From positions 7,079,667 through 7,143,666 of the forward strand of contig NW_020946557.1 in NCBI RefSeq assembly GCF_900497805.2: a stretch of DNA of 64,000 bases, read 5' to 3'. Positions 22,895 through 33,867 of the stretch are shown here, one piece after another. Under the pieces are notes generated by a model, which saw only the letters and a list, made by a program, of their open reading frames with translations, was not told where the DNA came from and searched no databases. A program made the position numbers and the translations under genes. How positions within the stretch are numbered: the first letter of the stretch is position 1; each line of letters begins with the position of its first letter. The DNA comes from Vombatus ursinus. Its lineage: Eukaryota > Chordata > Mammalia > Diprotodontia > Vombatidae.

Positions 22895-24190
22895 AATCTT
22901 CTGGGTCCTGTGCTTCATCAGACATTGATCCACTTTGTCTTACGATATTTATTCATAGATGTCTGGACTCTCTTAGCAGATCTCTTTTGTTACTAATATC
23001 TTCCTTGTTAGTTTATCTGCTTATGCTCAGGGTTTTTAACTGAAGTTTTTTCCTCTTGAGATCTTTGGTAATTTAGGTCTTTTTTCCTTGTTACCTTCTA
23101 TTGCCCACTGTCTGACTCCTTCCCCTTTGATAGGTGTTTTTATGGGAGTTGGGCCTTAAAGCTGTTAACTTCCTCTAACAATAAGGAAGGAGGTAACTCA
23201 GGAAGACCTGAGTTCAAATCCAGCCTCAGACATTTCCTACCAATATGATCTTGGGTAAAGCACTTAACCTCTGTCTGCCTCAGGTTCCTTAGCTATAAAA
23301 TGGGGTTAATAATAGGTCCTTGGTAGATACATCCACACAAGGTTGTTGTGAAGATCAAATGAGATAAAGTGCTTAGCACAGGGCCTGGTACATAGCAGGT
23401 GCTGAATAAGTGCTTATTCCCTTTCATTCCCTTTTCCCCATCAAGTATAGCCATGGTCGTTTAACATTTTCTTTGTCTTGAAATATTTATTTACAGATTC
23501 CTGAACTCTTTTCCCTAAGCTGGAGTCCATATTCCCTTCTCTTATCAATCTTTTTGCTACTTATGCTTAGAGTCTTTGAGTGTTTTTCCTGAAATCTTTT
23601 GTAATTTTAGTCTTTTCCTTTAATTTCCCCATATTGCTCCTTTCTGTCTCCCTCCCCTTTGGTGGTTGTTCCTCTGGGGATTGGATCTCAACAGTGTGTT
23701 AGCCTTATCCCATGCTAGACAGTTCACATTTTACCAGCCTCCGTCTCTAACTTATGACTTCTAGGGGTACAGAACTGGCCCCAGTTAAATGCTGGTCACT
23801 TTACCCCAGGTTTAATAGAAAGTGTGGCCACCTAGCCACATATGTGGCTCTCCTTTCCTCAGATCTATGGCTGAGCAGCAGCAGAAGACTGTCAAGCTAC
23901 TGTCCTAGCCTAAGCAAACTTTTGCTGCTTGGTGCTGGATCCCCGTGGTACTTGGGGTGGGGCAGGGGGAAGGTTGGGTTGTAGAATTGAGTTCTGTTGC
24001 AAGCAAAGATGTGTATCCTGCACAGTTCCCTCTGTTTAACCATTTTCTGGCTGAGATCTCTTGTAGGAGTGTTGCCATGTTGCTATCCTGCTAATGCAGC
24101 CTGAACAAATTTCTGCCCTTTGAGTATCTGAGGCATTGGAAGTGGGAGAGTTAGGATATGGAGTTGATTTCTGTTGTAAGCTTGTGCAGT
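22895..24190. repeat. Diverged tandem-repeat block, family unknown
   Basis: Two direct units of about 270 bp (22895-23175 and 23440-23715) share ttatgctcagggtttttaac / ttatgcttagagtctttgag, gactccttcccctttgatag / tctccctcccctttggtgg and the order of blocks between. Two further units of about 190 bp (about 23860-24000 and 24040-24190) share ggctgag, gcaaactttt/gaacaaattt and gttctgttgcaagc / tttctgttgtaagc. Identity is roughly 65-70% by eye. It may be the 5' end of an old LINE. Confidence 0.45.
23185..23432 (+). repeat. MIR/Ther1-like CORE-SINE at a repeat-unit boundary
   Basis: Sense copy: cctgagttcaaatccagcct, cacttaacctctgtctgcct, gttgttgtgaagatcaaatg, gcacagggcctggtacatag. It sits between the two 270-bp units. 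Confidence 0.8.
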
Positions 24191-24227
24191 ATTGCTTCCT
24201 GTAGAATGGTGAGTGATAGGGGATGGG

Positions 24228-24354
24228 CAGGGGTGGGGGACCTGCAGCCTCAAGGCCACCTGTGGCCCTTTAGGTCCTCAAGTGCAACCCTTTAACTGAA
24301 TCCAAACGTCACAGAACAATAATTTAATAAAAGGCCACAGGTTCCCTACCCCTG
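24228..24354. mobile_element. Palindromic hAT-like MITE, internally shortened
   Basis: Same family as 15421. It starts caggggtgggggacctg and ends caggttccctacccctg, nearly perfect inverted ends. Internal blocks are ggccacctgtggccctttag and aatccaaacgtcacagaaca. The right arm is mostly missing. Direct 7-bp flanks ggatggg (24221-24227 and 24355-24361) look like the target duplication. Confidence 0.8.
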
Positions 24355-24361
24355 GGATGGG

Positions 24362-24955
24362 GTATTGAGTGAGAACTTTAGGTTTTAGGGATTATTGTTT
24401 TTCTATGCTGTTAGTTCATTGTGTTTTTATCTTGTTTGGATTCTGGGATCTTAGATCATAAAGACAACTCAAATTACATTTTCTCTGACCCATAATTTCT
24501 ATTTTGCAGAAGTTTGAGAGGTATTGAAGATCAGAGAAAACTTTTAGTTCTCCATCTGATTGGTCCCATGGTTAAGGAGTCTAACATGGAATTTTAACAA
24601 TTACACACAGAAAATCAGATCCTGCCTCTATTTTCCAATGGATGGCAGTGACAAGAGAAAAGTGAGATATATAGGTTGATGGTCTATGATATCAAAGACC
24701 TGTGAAATGTGATAGTAAAATGAAACCTCTTTGCTACTGGAAAATGAAGGTTACTCAACTTTTCTTTCTTCTTTTCGCTGAATTAAACTAATTTATTGTT
24801 TTTCCCATTTAATATTATGAAACACATTTTGTTTATTTTAATGGTGAATTTATCATTAAAAAATCCAACTGAATAGCATTTTAATCTTTCATAATCCTAT
24901 AAAAGGCAGCATGTTTTCCTTTGGTCATTAGCTCATTGCATTTAAATTAGATCTT
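24362..24955. other. Intergenic, single-copy
   Basis: No repeat, exon or RNA gene recognised. Confidence 0.5.
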
Positions 24956-24957
24956 AA

Positions 24958-25140
24958 GTCATAGCATCATCGCATCAGAAACTAAAAGATAGAAGGGGAC
25001 TCAGAGGTACACTAAATCAAGCCCTTAAATTTTATGAGGAAACATGCCCCCCATCTGAGAGTAACTTGTCCATAGTCACACAAGCAATAAATTTCAGAGC
25101 TAGAATTTGAAGCCAATTCCTCTGATCCTCAGTCTTTTTT
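24958..25140 (-). repeat. L3-tailed CORE-SINE, diverged
   Basis: Starts tcatagcatcatcgcatcag, then tagaaggggactcagaggta, gagtaacttgtccatagtca and attcctctgatcctcag. Confidence 0.6.
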
Positions 25141-25387
25141 GTTTTTATTGTTTTTAGTAACAAATTTAGTCTCACAATTAAAATCTCTTTCAAATCTAGT
25201 TACTTGTAACAAAGCTACCAAACTCAAAGGCCAGTTACAAGAAGTTTTTAAAAGCCCCAAGGCACTAATGTTAAATAATCATCTCAAGAAGCTTATTTAG
25301 GGTGCAAACAATAATACTTCGGGGGTGGAGAACAGGAAGTATTGGGACAAAAATCAAGAGAAATACTTCTCCCACTCCCATCCCCAC

Positions 25388-25640
25388 CCTATGTCTCAGG
25401 AAGGTGGAATAGTTAAAAGAGTGCTTGAATTAGAATAAGGAGACCTGAGTTCAAACTCGCCTCAGAAACTTGGTAGCTGTAGGGTCATGAACACATCACT
25501 TTCCCTGTCTGAGCCCTGATTTCTTCCACTTTCAAGCACTGATCCTTTCAATTACCTGATCTATCTCTCAGGATTGTTGAGACAAAAATGTTTTGAAAAC
25601 CTTTAAGTGCTACAGAAATGTGAATTATTATTATATATGG
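25388..25640 (+). repeat. MIR-like SINE
   Basis: Sense pattern: ggagacctgagttcaaactc, ggtagctgtagggtcatga, tgttttgaaaacctttaagt. Confidence 0.65.
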
Positions 25641-25784
25641 TAACAAGAAAGAACTCAATAAGAAAGTGGGTAATAGAGGGAGGAAGTTGGTCCTAGTACT
25701 TTTTATGAAATCTGCCTTATTTCAAGATGGTGGGAGAAGAGCCTTACCCTCAGATAAGCAGGACATAAAGAACATGTAAAGAGA

Positions 25785-25825
<41 letters not shown>
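25785..25825 (+). repeat. (CA)n microsatellite
   Basis: About 20 CA units, followed by more CA-rich imperfect sequence. Confidence 0.92.
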
Positions 25826-25829
<4 letters not shown>

Positions 25830-26710
25830 TGAAGGCACATGCACATATACAAACCTACGAGCCCAAAATTAGTGTCACAGGGCAACTTTCTGAGTTTTCC
25901 CACTTGTTCTTTATTTGATATTTGTATTTTTAAAATATTTAAAAATCAGAAAAGATTTTTAGAGCTGGGGTGTATGTGTCAGAAATGTGTCTATCTGGGT
26001 AGAAATGAGCATACAGTAAGAAAAAAGATTAATAAATATTTTTCTGAGTATATAAAAAACAGTAAACTATATATTATATATTTTAGATATATATATATAC
26101 ATATTTATGCATACATACACACATATATGTAATAATCACTAATATTTTTCCTCTTAGTTTTTCTTGCTGATGCTATCAATACAAACTATGGTCAATTCTT
26201 TCCATGTGATATGAGACAAGAGTCACCAAGGAAGATTTATAGGATATTGAAATGGAAACAAATCATCTCACAGAGACTGTAACTTCCTTTGTAGTTTTGG
26301 TCAAGGTAGGAGTACTAGGGACATGTTTGATAAATGAGCAAGATTAATGAAAATGTTTATAGAAAAATCATTAATTTTAATGGCACTGAAATCACTCAGA
26401 GCATTAGCTTTCTACACAGGTGAGGGGTCCTGTTGGAAGAGTGCTGAATCAGTGGAAATTCTTGGCCCAAGTCTCCACATTTGCTTTGTGTTCCAATGTG
26501 ATATTGCAAAGGGGAAGCAAATAGGTTTTTATGACTGCTGGCCAAAAATCTCATGAAATGGATACAAAAAGTGCCACACAGTGTAAAACATAGGCCAATG
26601 TAGACCAGGCTGAGACTAAGGTCTAGCAACATTTGAACTCAATGAGTGTTAACGTAACAGGGCATTCCTGGACTAGGACGAGTTAAGATGTGAACTATGT
26701 CGTTCTTGGG
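25826..26710. other. Intergenic with TA-rich tract
   Basis: A TA/CA-rich tract lies at about 26068-26130. The rest is single-copy with no credible gene. Confidence 0.5.
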
Positions 26711-26714
26711 GAGA

Positions 26715-27113
26715 TCAGGGATCATAGATTTAGCACCGTAATTGACATAAGATGTAATTATGTCTGATCTTCCTTTTAACAGATGAAGAAATTGAACTCG
26801 ATAAAGATTAAGTATCTTACCCAAGATCACATAGTTCAGTAAGTGGCAGAGTGGGGATTCTGGGTCTGGAGTCAGGAAGACTTATCTTCCTGAGTTCAAA
26901 TCTGGCCTCAGAAACTGACTAGTTGTGTGACCCCAGGTTAAGTCACTTAACCCTGTTTGCCTCAGTTTCCTACTCCAGTATCTTTGTGAAGAAAACTCCA
27001 AATGGGGTCTCAGGGAGTCAGACACGACTGAAAAGTGACTGAAAAACAACTGGGGATTCCAAACCAGGTCCTCTGAACCTTGTTCCAACACTCAGTCCAT
27101 TATACCATGCCGT
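26715..27113 (-). repeat. L3-tailed CORE-SINE split by MAR1-type SINE
   Basis: The older antisense copy (gatcatagatttagcaccg, aacagatgaagaaattgaac) stops at 26860 and resumes at 27051 with tggggattccaaaccaggtc and cagtccattataccatgc. Confidence 0.7.
26861..27050 (+). repeat. MAR1-type SINE with 9-bp target duplication
   Basis: Sense copy lacking part of the head: tgggtctggagtcaggaaga to cacgactgaaaagtgactga and aacaac. The repeat tggggattc flanks it at 26852-26860 and 27051-27059. An internal stretch between the MIR-like core and the tail is also shortened. Confidence 0.88.
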
Positions 27114-27860
<747 letters not shown>

Positions 27861-27864
27861 ATGT

Positions 27865-28050
27865 GGTAGCTAGTTCGTGAAGTGGATAGAGTACCAGGCC
27901 TAGAGTCAGACAGACTCATTTTCATGAGTTCAAATCTGGTCTCAGACACTTATGAGCTGAACTAGCAAACCACTCTGCTATCCTCACCAAGAAAACCTCA
28001 AATAGTCTCATGAGGAGTCGGACAAGACTGAAAATTCCCTGGACACTTTT
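27865..28050 (+). repeat. MAR1-type SINE, internally deleted
   Basis: Sense: gaagtggatagagtaccagg, gagttcaaatctggtctcag, then a jump to gcaaaccactctgctatcct and ggagtcggacaagactgaaa. Confidence 0.75.
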
Positions 28051-28086
28051 GTACCACTTATGGGATAAACATTCCAGCAGGAATTT

Positions 28087-28399
28087 GTTGTTATTGTTCA
28101 GTTGTTTTTCAGTCATGTCTGACTCTTTGTGATCCCATTTTGGGTTTTCTTGGCAAAGATACTGGAGTGGTTTTCTATTTCCTTCTCCAGATCATTTTAC
28201 AGATGAGGAAACTAAGGTAAATGGGGTTAAGTCACTTGCCAAGAGTGACACAGCTCATTTTACAGATGATGAAAATGAGTCAAACAGGGTTAAGTGACTT
28301 GCTAGGGTCACACAGCTAGTAAGTGTCTGAGATTGAATTTAAATTCAGGTCCTCCTAACTTCAAGGTCAGTGCTCTATCCACTATACCACCTAGCTGCC
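28087..28399 (-). repeat. MAR1-type SINE with internal tandem duplication
   Basis: Antisense copy from gttgttattgttcagttgtt to ccactataccacctagctgc. The core segment cattttacagatgaggaaac ... gacacagct is present twice in direct order (28193-28255 and 28256-28317), making the copy about 60 bp longer than its relatives. The two units have diverged. Confidence 0.85.
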
Positions 28400-28809
28400 A
28401 CATTTTTAGCTCTATATTCTGGGTCAAAGAAGAAGATGACAACAATTCTGGAGCTGCTGCCAGGATACAATATAGGGTCATGTATAAGCCAATTTGGTAT
28501 GGCTTCAAGGGGGCATCTGAAGGATGGGTCCTTTAATCAATAAGTAAGTTAGACATCATGATATCTTACTTCCACTCTTTCCAACCCCTGCTTCCTGTTG
28601 TGGTGTTGTGTCTTTCAATCCCACCCCCTTCAACAGGACCTGCTGTGGGACGGTGTAACTTCCCATTTTGATTCTTCTACCCATCGTGCCTAATAAAGAA
28701 CAGGGGCCTAAATGACAAAGAATAGGCACAGGAAGGCTAAAGGAAATAATCATAAATAATAGCTACTAAAAGATTCTTAATTTTTTTTTCTTTCAACAGG
28801 AATAACCAA
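28400..28809. other. Intergenic, single-copy
   Basis: Nothing recognised; short frames here lack similarity to any family I know. Confidence 0.45.
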
Positions 28810-28940
28810 AAAAAAAGAAAGGAAGAAAGGAATGGAAGGAGTGAAAGAATGAAGGAAAAAAGGAAGGAAAAAGAAGAGAGAGGGAGGGAGGGAAGGAAGG
28901 AAAGAAGGAAAAAAAGGGAAGAAGAGGGGAAGGGGAAAAT
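28810..28940 (+). repeat. (GAAG/GGAA)n purine-rich tract
   Basis: Almost pure A/G for about 120 bp, with several GGAAGGAAAGAA-type units. Confidence 0.9.
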
Positions 28941-29455
28941 TCTTAGTTGCTGTAATCATCACATGACTTTGAGTTCCCAACTCAAAGGAAGACTATGTGA
29001 ACGATCCTTTCCCCCAAAGAAAGGCTTTGGAAATATTATATTTGGTGGAGATATTCAGTGGCCAGCTCTGCAGTCCATGTTTGTGTGAGAGTGGGTATTA
29101 ATTAACCAGGAATGTGCCAACTTTTAAGCCTTATAATACAAAGAACATAAAGGTGTGTCTTTTTGACCCCTTGGTACCCTCTTCTATCTGTTTCTGATTC
29201 CAGAGTTTATCCTCAATCAAAGATGACCAGCACTTTCTTCACTGTAGCTATCTCCTTCTTCTCCTTTCCTGTCTCCTCTTTAGGATTGCTTGCCCTTGTG
29301 AAGTTTACATCTGGGGCCACGATTCTTTCCTTCTAAACAGGTTAAGGATCAGCAGTAGTTGCTGAATTCAAATAGGATATGTAGGAAACCTGTGTCCACG
29401 CAATCAAGCCCCTAAGCAATCAGCCAGCCAATAATATTGAACAATAACATGGAAG

Positions 29456-29655
29456 GCAGCATGGTGTAATGGAAATAACCCTGGATTTGGAATTATAGAA
29501 CCTGGATTTAAATCCTGACTCCTATTTACTAGCTTTCTGACCTTGGAAAAGTTATCCACTTTTTCTAAGCTTCAATCTCATAGTCTATGAAATGAAAGGG
29601 TTATATTAGAAGATTTCTAAGGCCTCTTCTAAGTCTGAGTATAAAATTTATGTCT
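29456..29655 (+). repeat. MIR-like SINE
   Basis: Sense: gcagcatggtgtaatggaaa, cctggatttaaatcctgact, ctgaccttggaaaagttatc, tgaaatgaaagggttatat. Confidence 0.7.
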
Positions 29656-29663
29656 CTGACAAT

Positions 29664-29750
29664 ATAAGGGGTGTCCCAAAAGTTTTAGTATAATTTTAAA
29701 GCTTTAGTAGCTTAAAAAATACACTAAGACAGTTGGGACATCATGTATAA
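29664..29750. mobile_element. Mariner-like MITE
   Basis: About 85 bp with imperfect inverted ends ggggtgtcccaaaagttt and agttgggacatca, flanked by TA. The whole is roughly palindromic (gctttagtagctt near the centre). GGTGTCCCAAAAG ends are typical of a mariner/Tc1 group. A lone matching end lies at 39404-39420. Confidence 0.6.
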
Positions 29751-30412
29751 GGTGTTAGAGGGGTTAAGGACAGAAGCTCAAGTTCTGTCCTCAGAGTTCA
29801 CAATCTACATGAGAAGAGAAAATAACTCCCATGAATCAATGAGAGTAATGGACTATTAGAGAATGAAGTATTGACTAAGTACAACAGGAATTAAAAGGGA
29901 AACTTTTACCCTCCCCCCACTCCATGGCAGTCACAAATGGGCTGCAGTCAGGCAGGTCTAATTTTTCTTGAAAGTGACATTTTACTCCTTCTGAGGAAAC
30001 TAGCTGATCCTTTCTCTGTCTAACCCACACGTGCTATATCTTTATAGGCAGCATATAAAAGGTGTAAATGTCAGTTCTGCGTGCTTTATCCTCTTAAGCA
30101 CTGAGAAATAGAATAGCAGGGAAGACTTAGTGGGTATTTGAGTTGTCTTCAGGTTTGAAGAGATATCATAAGGATGAAGGATTAAACTTGTTCTGTTCAT
30201 CCTCAGATGACAGAAACTAGACTGGGTTGAAGTTTCAATGCAATGAGGCAGTTTCCTCTATGTAAGGAATCCAATAATTTGAGCTATTCAAAAGGGAAAT
30301 TGGCTGCTCAGGGCAGTAGTGGGTTTGCTCACACCGGAGGTCAAGCAAAGGCAATAGAAAATTTTGTTGGGAGTGCTGCAGGGGTGAATTCTGTTCAACT
30401 GAAGTTTTAATA
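29751..30412. other. Intergenic, no feature recognised
   Basis: Single-copy sequence without a convincing exon. Confidence 0.5.
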
Positions 30413-30416
30413 GCTT

Positions 30417-30668
30417 TTGTTCAGTCATTTTCTACTCATGACCAACTCTTTGTGACTCTATTTGGAGTTTTCTTGACAAAAATATTGGAGTGGTTTGTCA
30501 TTTCCTTCTCCAGCGCATTTTACAAATGAGGAAACTGAGTCAAACAGGGTCGAATGACTTGCCCAGGGTCACATAGCTAGTAAGTGTCAGGTCAGATTTA
30601 AATTCAGAAAGATGAGTCTTCCTGACTCCAGGGCCAGCACTCTAATCCACTGTGCCACCTAGCTGCCT
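30417..30668 (-). repeat. MAR1-type SINE
   Basis: Full-length antisense copy: ttgttcagtcattttctact, acaaatgaggaaactgagtc, cactgtgccacctagctgcc. Confidence 0.88.
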
Positions 30669-31100
30669 CTTTTTCATTGCTTAAAATTCACTAAATCTTT
30701 TGCGGCACCCTAAATAGTTAGGACTCAATGATTTCTGAGATTTTTCCCACCTATAAGATTTTGTGAAGGGACTGCAGGTAGAACAAGTAGTGATATAGTT
30801 TATTGAGGAGAGACTTTAGCTTGCCTGTGTCCCAAAAGAGGCCCAAAGTTGGTGGGGGATGTATACCTGGGGAAGAGCAGGAGTGATTGAAAAATTGACC
30901 TTTACTTGATGGCATTTCCTGAGAAGGGAATTTCTTTTAACTCTCACTATCATCTCAATAGTGGGAGTCACGTTTCATCCCAGCTTAAATGGATGTTACT
31001 GAATTGTGAAGCCCTAAGGGACTGTGCACCTGGCCCATTAGATGGAGGAATCTTTTGATCTAGCTCTGGGCTTATTATAAGCAAACAAACTGTTTAAGGG
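30669..31100. other. Intergenic, single-copy
   Basis: No repeat or gene recognised between two SINEs. Confidence 0.5.
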
Positions 31101-31104
31101 TGGT

Positions 31105-31372
31105 AGCAATAATAATAATATATAGCATTTGTATAGCACTTCAAGGTTTTGCAAAGCACTTTACAGATATTATCTCATTTGATCCTCAAAACCACCCTGT
31201 GAATTAGATGCTATTATTATCCCCCTTTTGCAGATGAGAAAACTGAGGCACAGAGAAATGGAGTGAATCGGTCAGGGTCACACAGCTAGTAAGTGTCCAA
31301 GAATGGATTTGATCTCAGGTCTTCCTGACTTCAGGTCCCACACCCTATCCATTGTACCACTTAACTGACTAT
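31105..31372 (-). repeat. MIR/Ther1-like CORE-SINE
   Basis: Antisense and well preserved: gtatagcacttcaaggtttt, tatctcatttgatcctcaaa, cagatgagaaaactgaggca, ccctatccattgtaccactt. Confidence 0.82.
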
Positions 31373-31965
31373 TTTTAGGATGTAAAGTTGGAGAGCTTTC
31401 ACTTTATCCTTCAGAAGTTCCAGGGCTGCAGCAACTTTTCTGCTAAATCCAGGAGCCTTCTTCCCATGGGGAATTCAGGATACTATAGCACACAAGGGAA
31501 CAGAGGAGTTCAAAGCAGCAGTTGGTGTGCTCCATGTAACTCAGGAAAGTCATCTTGGCTCTCCCCTAATGCCCGACGGTGCTTTATACTGATCACTAGA
31601 AAAATTTTGAGTTATCACTAATGGGGAATATGGAAGCTTAGGAAGGAAAAGGAAGTGTTGAAAATATATCTGGATTGCTCCATTTAGTTAAAGGAATGTT
31701 TAACAGATCTAGTTATGAGAGCTAGTAAAGTCAGAAGAGTTGCTAGGCTATTGAGAAGTGTGTTTGTATGAAGAAAAAATCCCAAGGCAGGAAGCTCAGT
31801 GTTTACATCCTCATAGATATTAACTCGAGTTTAGAGAATGAGTTTTGTTGGGACTAATCAATCAAATTCTACCCTTAATAATTCATTATCTGTGTTGAGA
31901 ATTCCTCACAGTGTTATCCCTGGATTTTTCCTGTGCATTAATTTTACTTTCTCTTATATCATAAT
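31373..31965. other. Intergenic, single-copy
   Basis: Contains a 77-codon + frame (31388-31621) with no recognisable similarity; I do not regard it as a gene. Confidence 0.45.
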
Positions 31966-31969
31966 CATT

Positions 31970-32265
31970 TGTATATGTCTTTTTCCTCTATTAGATTGTA
32001 ATCCCTTTGAGGACAGTCTCTAAATTATATCTATCTTTGTATTTCTGTCACCTAGAATACTAACCTGCAAATAATAGGATTTTTTTTTTGGTGAGGCAAT
32101 TGGGGTTACATGATTTGCCCAGGGTCACACAGCTAGTAAATGTCAAGTGTCTGGTCTGAGACTGGATTTGAACTCAGGTCCTCCTGACTCTAGGGCTGGT
32201 GTTCTATCCACTGCGCCACCTAGCTGCCTATAATAGGTTCTTAACAAGTGTTTGTGGAATGGATT
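31970..32265 (+). repeat. L2 3' end split by a SINE
   Basis: The L2 sense end attagattgtaatccctttg ... cacctagaatactaacctgc stops at 32078 and resumes after 32229 with ataataggttcttaacaagt and gtttgtggaatgg. Confidence 0.78.
32079..32229 (-). repeat. WSINE-type SINE with 8-bp target duplication
   Basis: Antisense, starting with a T-run (A tail) and aggcaattggggttacatga, ending ctgcgccacctagctgcc. The repeat ataatagg flanks it at 32071-32078 and 32230-32237. It inserted into an older L2 end. Confidence 0.9.
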
Positions 32266-32367
32266 GAAGTAAAGAATAAATAGACATGTTAGAGTAGAAT
32301 TTGTACCTCTATACCAAAGAAACCAAAATTAACTGTAAATTTTATTTCTCCTCATTAAAATTTCCAT

Positions 32368-32770
32368 AGTTATGGAGGTTAGTGGAAAAGTATTGGACTA
32401 GGGGCAGCTAGGTGGCACAGTAGATAAGAGTGTAGGGCCGGAGTCAGGAAAACCTGAGTTCAAATCTAGCCTCAGATACTTACTAGGCTGTGTGACCCTG
32501 GGCAAGCCACATAGCCCTGTTTGCCTCAGTTTCCTCATCTATAAAATGAGTTGGAGAAGAAAATGGCAACCTACTCCAGTATCTTTACTAGAAAACCCCA
32601 AATGGGGTCATGAAGAGTCAGATATGACTGAACAACCGTACTAGGAAGTCAGGAGACCTGCGTTCTAGTCTTGGTTATGACACTCGCTAGCTGTGTGATC
32701 ATGGGTAACTCATTTGAGTCTCGGCATCAACGTTTCATCATGTTGAAAATCTGAAGGTTGGATTTGGTGA
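32368..32770 (+). repeat. MIR-like SINE split by MAR1-type SINE
   Basis: The sense host copy reads ggaggttagtggaaaagtat up to 32402 and resumes with aagtcaggagacctgcgttc and gctagctgtgtgatcatgg. Confidence 0.75.
32403..32639 (+). repeat. MAR1-type SINE, nested
   Basis: Complete sense copy: ggcagctaggtggcacagta (A box region), gagttcaaatctagcctcag (B box), cagtttcctcatctataaaa, gagtcagatatgactgaaca. Short flanks actagg (32397-32402 and 32640-32645) fit the target duplication. Confidence 0.88.
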
Positions 32771-32999
32771 CCTCTAATCAGCACCAAGCACCAAGATGGC
32801 CACCTCCAAATCATTGTGCCTCCATTCCAGCCATCATCCCTACTAGAAATTTATACTCTGCTCCTGACCTCTAAGACGTAAGTCTTTATTTATTTTACTC
32901 CAGTGGAAGCCTCTACCTCACTTCCTAGCCATTTCCTAACCATGCCACAGCACATATCTCCCCCTCCCCACCTTTCCAAATCACCTTGATATGTTGTCT

Positions 33000-33115
33000 T
33001 CTCTAGAATATAAGTTCCTTGAAGTCAAGGACTACCTTGCTTACTTTTATTTGTACCTCCAGTGTTTAACACAGCACTTGGCACATAGTAGGTACTTAAT
33101 AAATGCTCTATCAAT
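33000..33115 (+). repeat. L2 3' end
   Basis: Sense: aagttccttgaagtcaagga, cagcacttggcacatagtag, gtacttaataaatgct. Confidence 0.82.
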
Positions 33116-33383
33116 CTATCTCTCTATATGCCTGCCTACCTATTATCTAATTATGAATTCATTCCTTGAATTCATAAATGGAAATCACATTCTTCTTGTA
33201 GTTCAGGCAAACAAGGTAGTTGTGATGAGTCTATCATAATGGGATCACAGTGCTAGAGTGCCCAAGGCATGGCAAGTAGGTGGCGTTCCTCATAACCATC
33301 TTGTGAGGTAGATACCATAGGCAGTATTACCCCATTTTATAGATGAGGCAACTAATCTGATAGATTAAGAGACTTGCCCAGGT

Positions 33384-33627
33384 TGTTGTTTGGTCATTTT
33401 CAGCTGTATCCAACTCTTCATTACTCCATTTGGGGATTTATTGGCAAAGATACTGGAGTATTTTGCCATTTTGTTCTCCAGCTTCTCTTTAAAGATGAGG
33501 AAACTGAGGCAAAAGAGTTAAGTGACTTTCCAGGGTCACACAGCTACTAAGTGTCTGAGGCCAGATTTGAGCTCAGGATTTCCTGACTTCAGACTCAGAA
33601 CTCTATCCACTGTGCCACCTAGCTTCT
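33384..33627 (-). repeat. MAR1-type SINE, nested
   Basis: Antisense copy from tgttgtttggtcattttcag to ctgtgccacctagcttct. The flanks caggt on each side are consistent with a short target duplication. Confidence 0.85.
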
Positions 33628-33649
33628 CAGGTAGCAAATATCAGAGATG

Positions 33650-33798
33650 CAGGAATCTTCGATCATTGTCAGTTGTCTTGACCTCTGTCTTGCCGCTGGA
33701 CTCTGATGACTCTGGAAGAAAGAGGGAGGCTGATAACAGCTTAGCTCTGCTTCACGCTCCTGATGTCATTGATCCTCTTCAGGAAGGACGAACAACCT
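33650..33798 (+). repeat. RTE-tailed SINE, nested
   Basis: Sense copy of the family at 9371: gttgtcttgacctctgtctt, ctctgatgactctggaagaa, ctcctgatgtcattgatcct, ending gaaggacgaacaac. The flanks cagagatg (33642-33649) and cagaaatg (33799-33806) give a near-perfect 8-bp duplication. Confidence 0.8.
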
Positions 33799-33867
33799 CA
33801 GAAATGTGATTCACAAACCCAGTCCTTTCTGATTCAAGATCCAGCATGCTTTCCAATTCTGCCTTCT

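Larger units (their letters stand above)
33283..33867 (-). repeat. MIR-like SINE with two nested SINEs
   Basis: The antisense host runs accatcttgtgaggtagata, gatgaggcaactaatctgat, acttgcccaggt, then agcaaatatcagagatg, then aaatgtgattcacaaaccca and ccagcatgctttccaattct. It is split twice, at 33384-33627 and 33650-33798. Confidence 0.75.

Noticed and set aside
28849-29088. Lys/Glu/Arg-rich 79-residue frame
   Set aside because: It starts in the GAAG purine tract; there is no conservation signal or gene structure.
31388-31621. 77-residue + frame as a small gene
   Set aside because: No start context, similarity or neighbouring exon; it is within the expected length of chance frames here.
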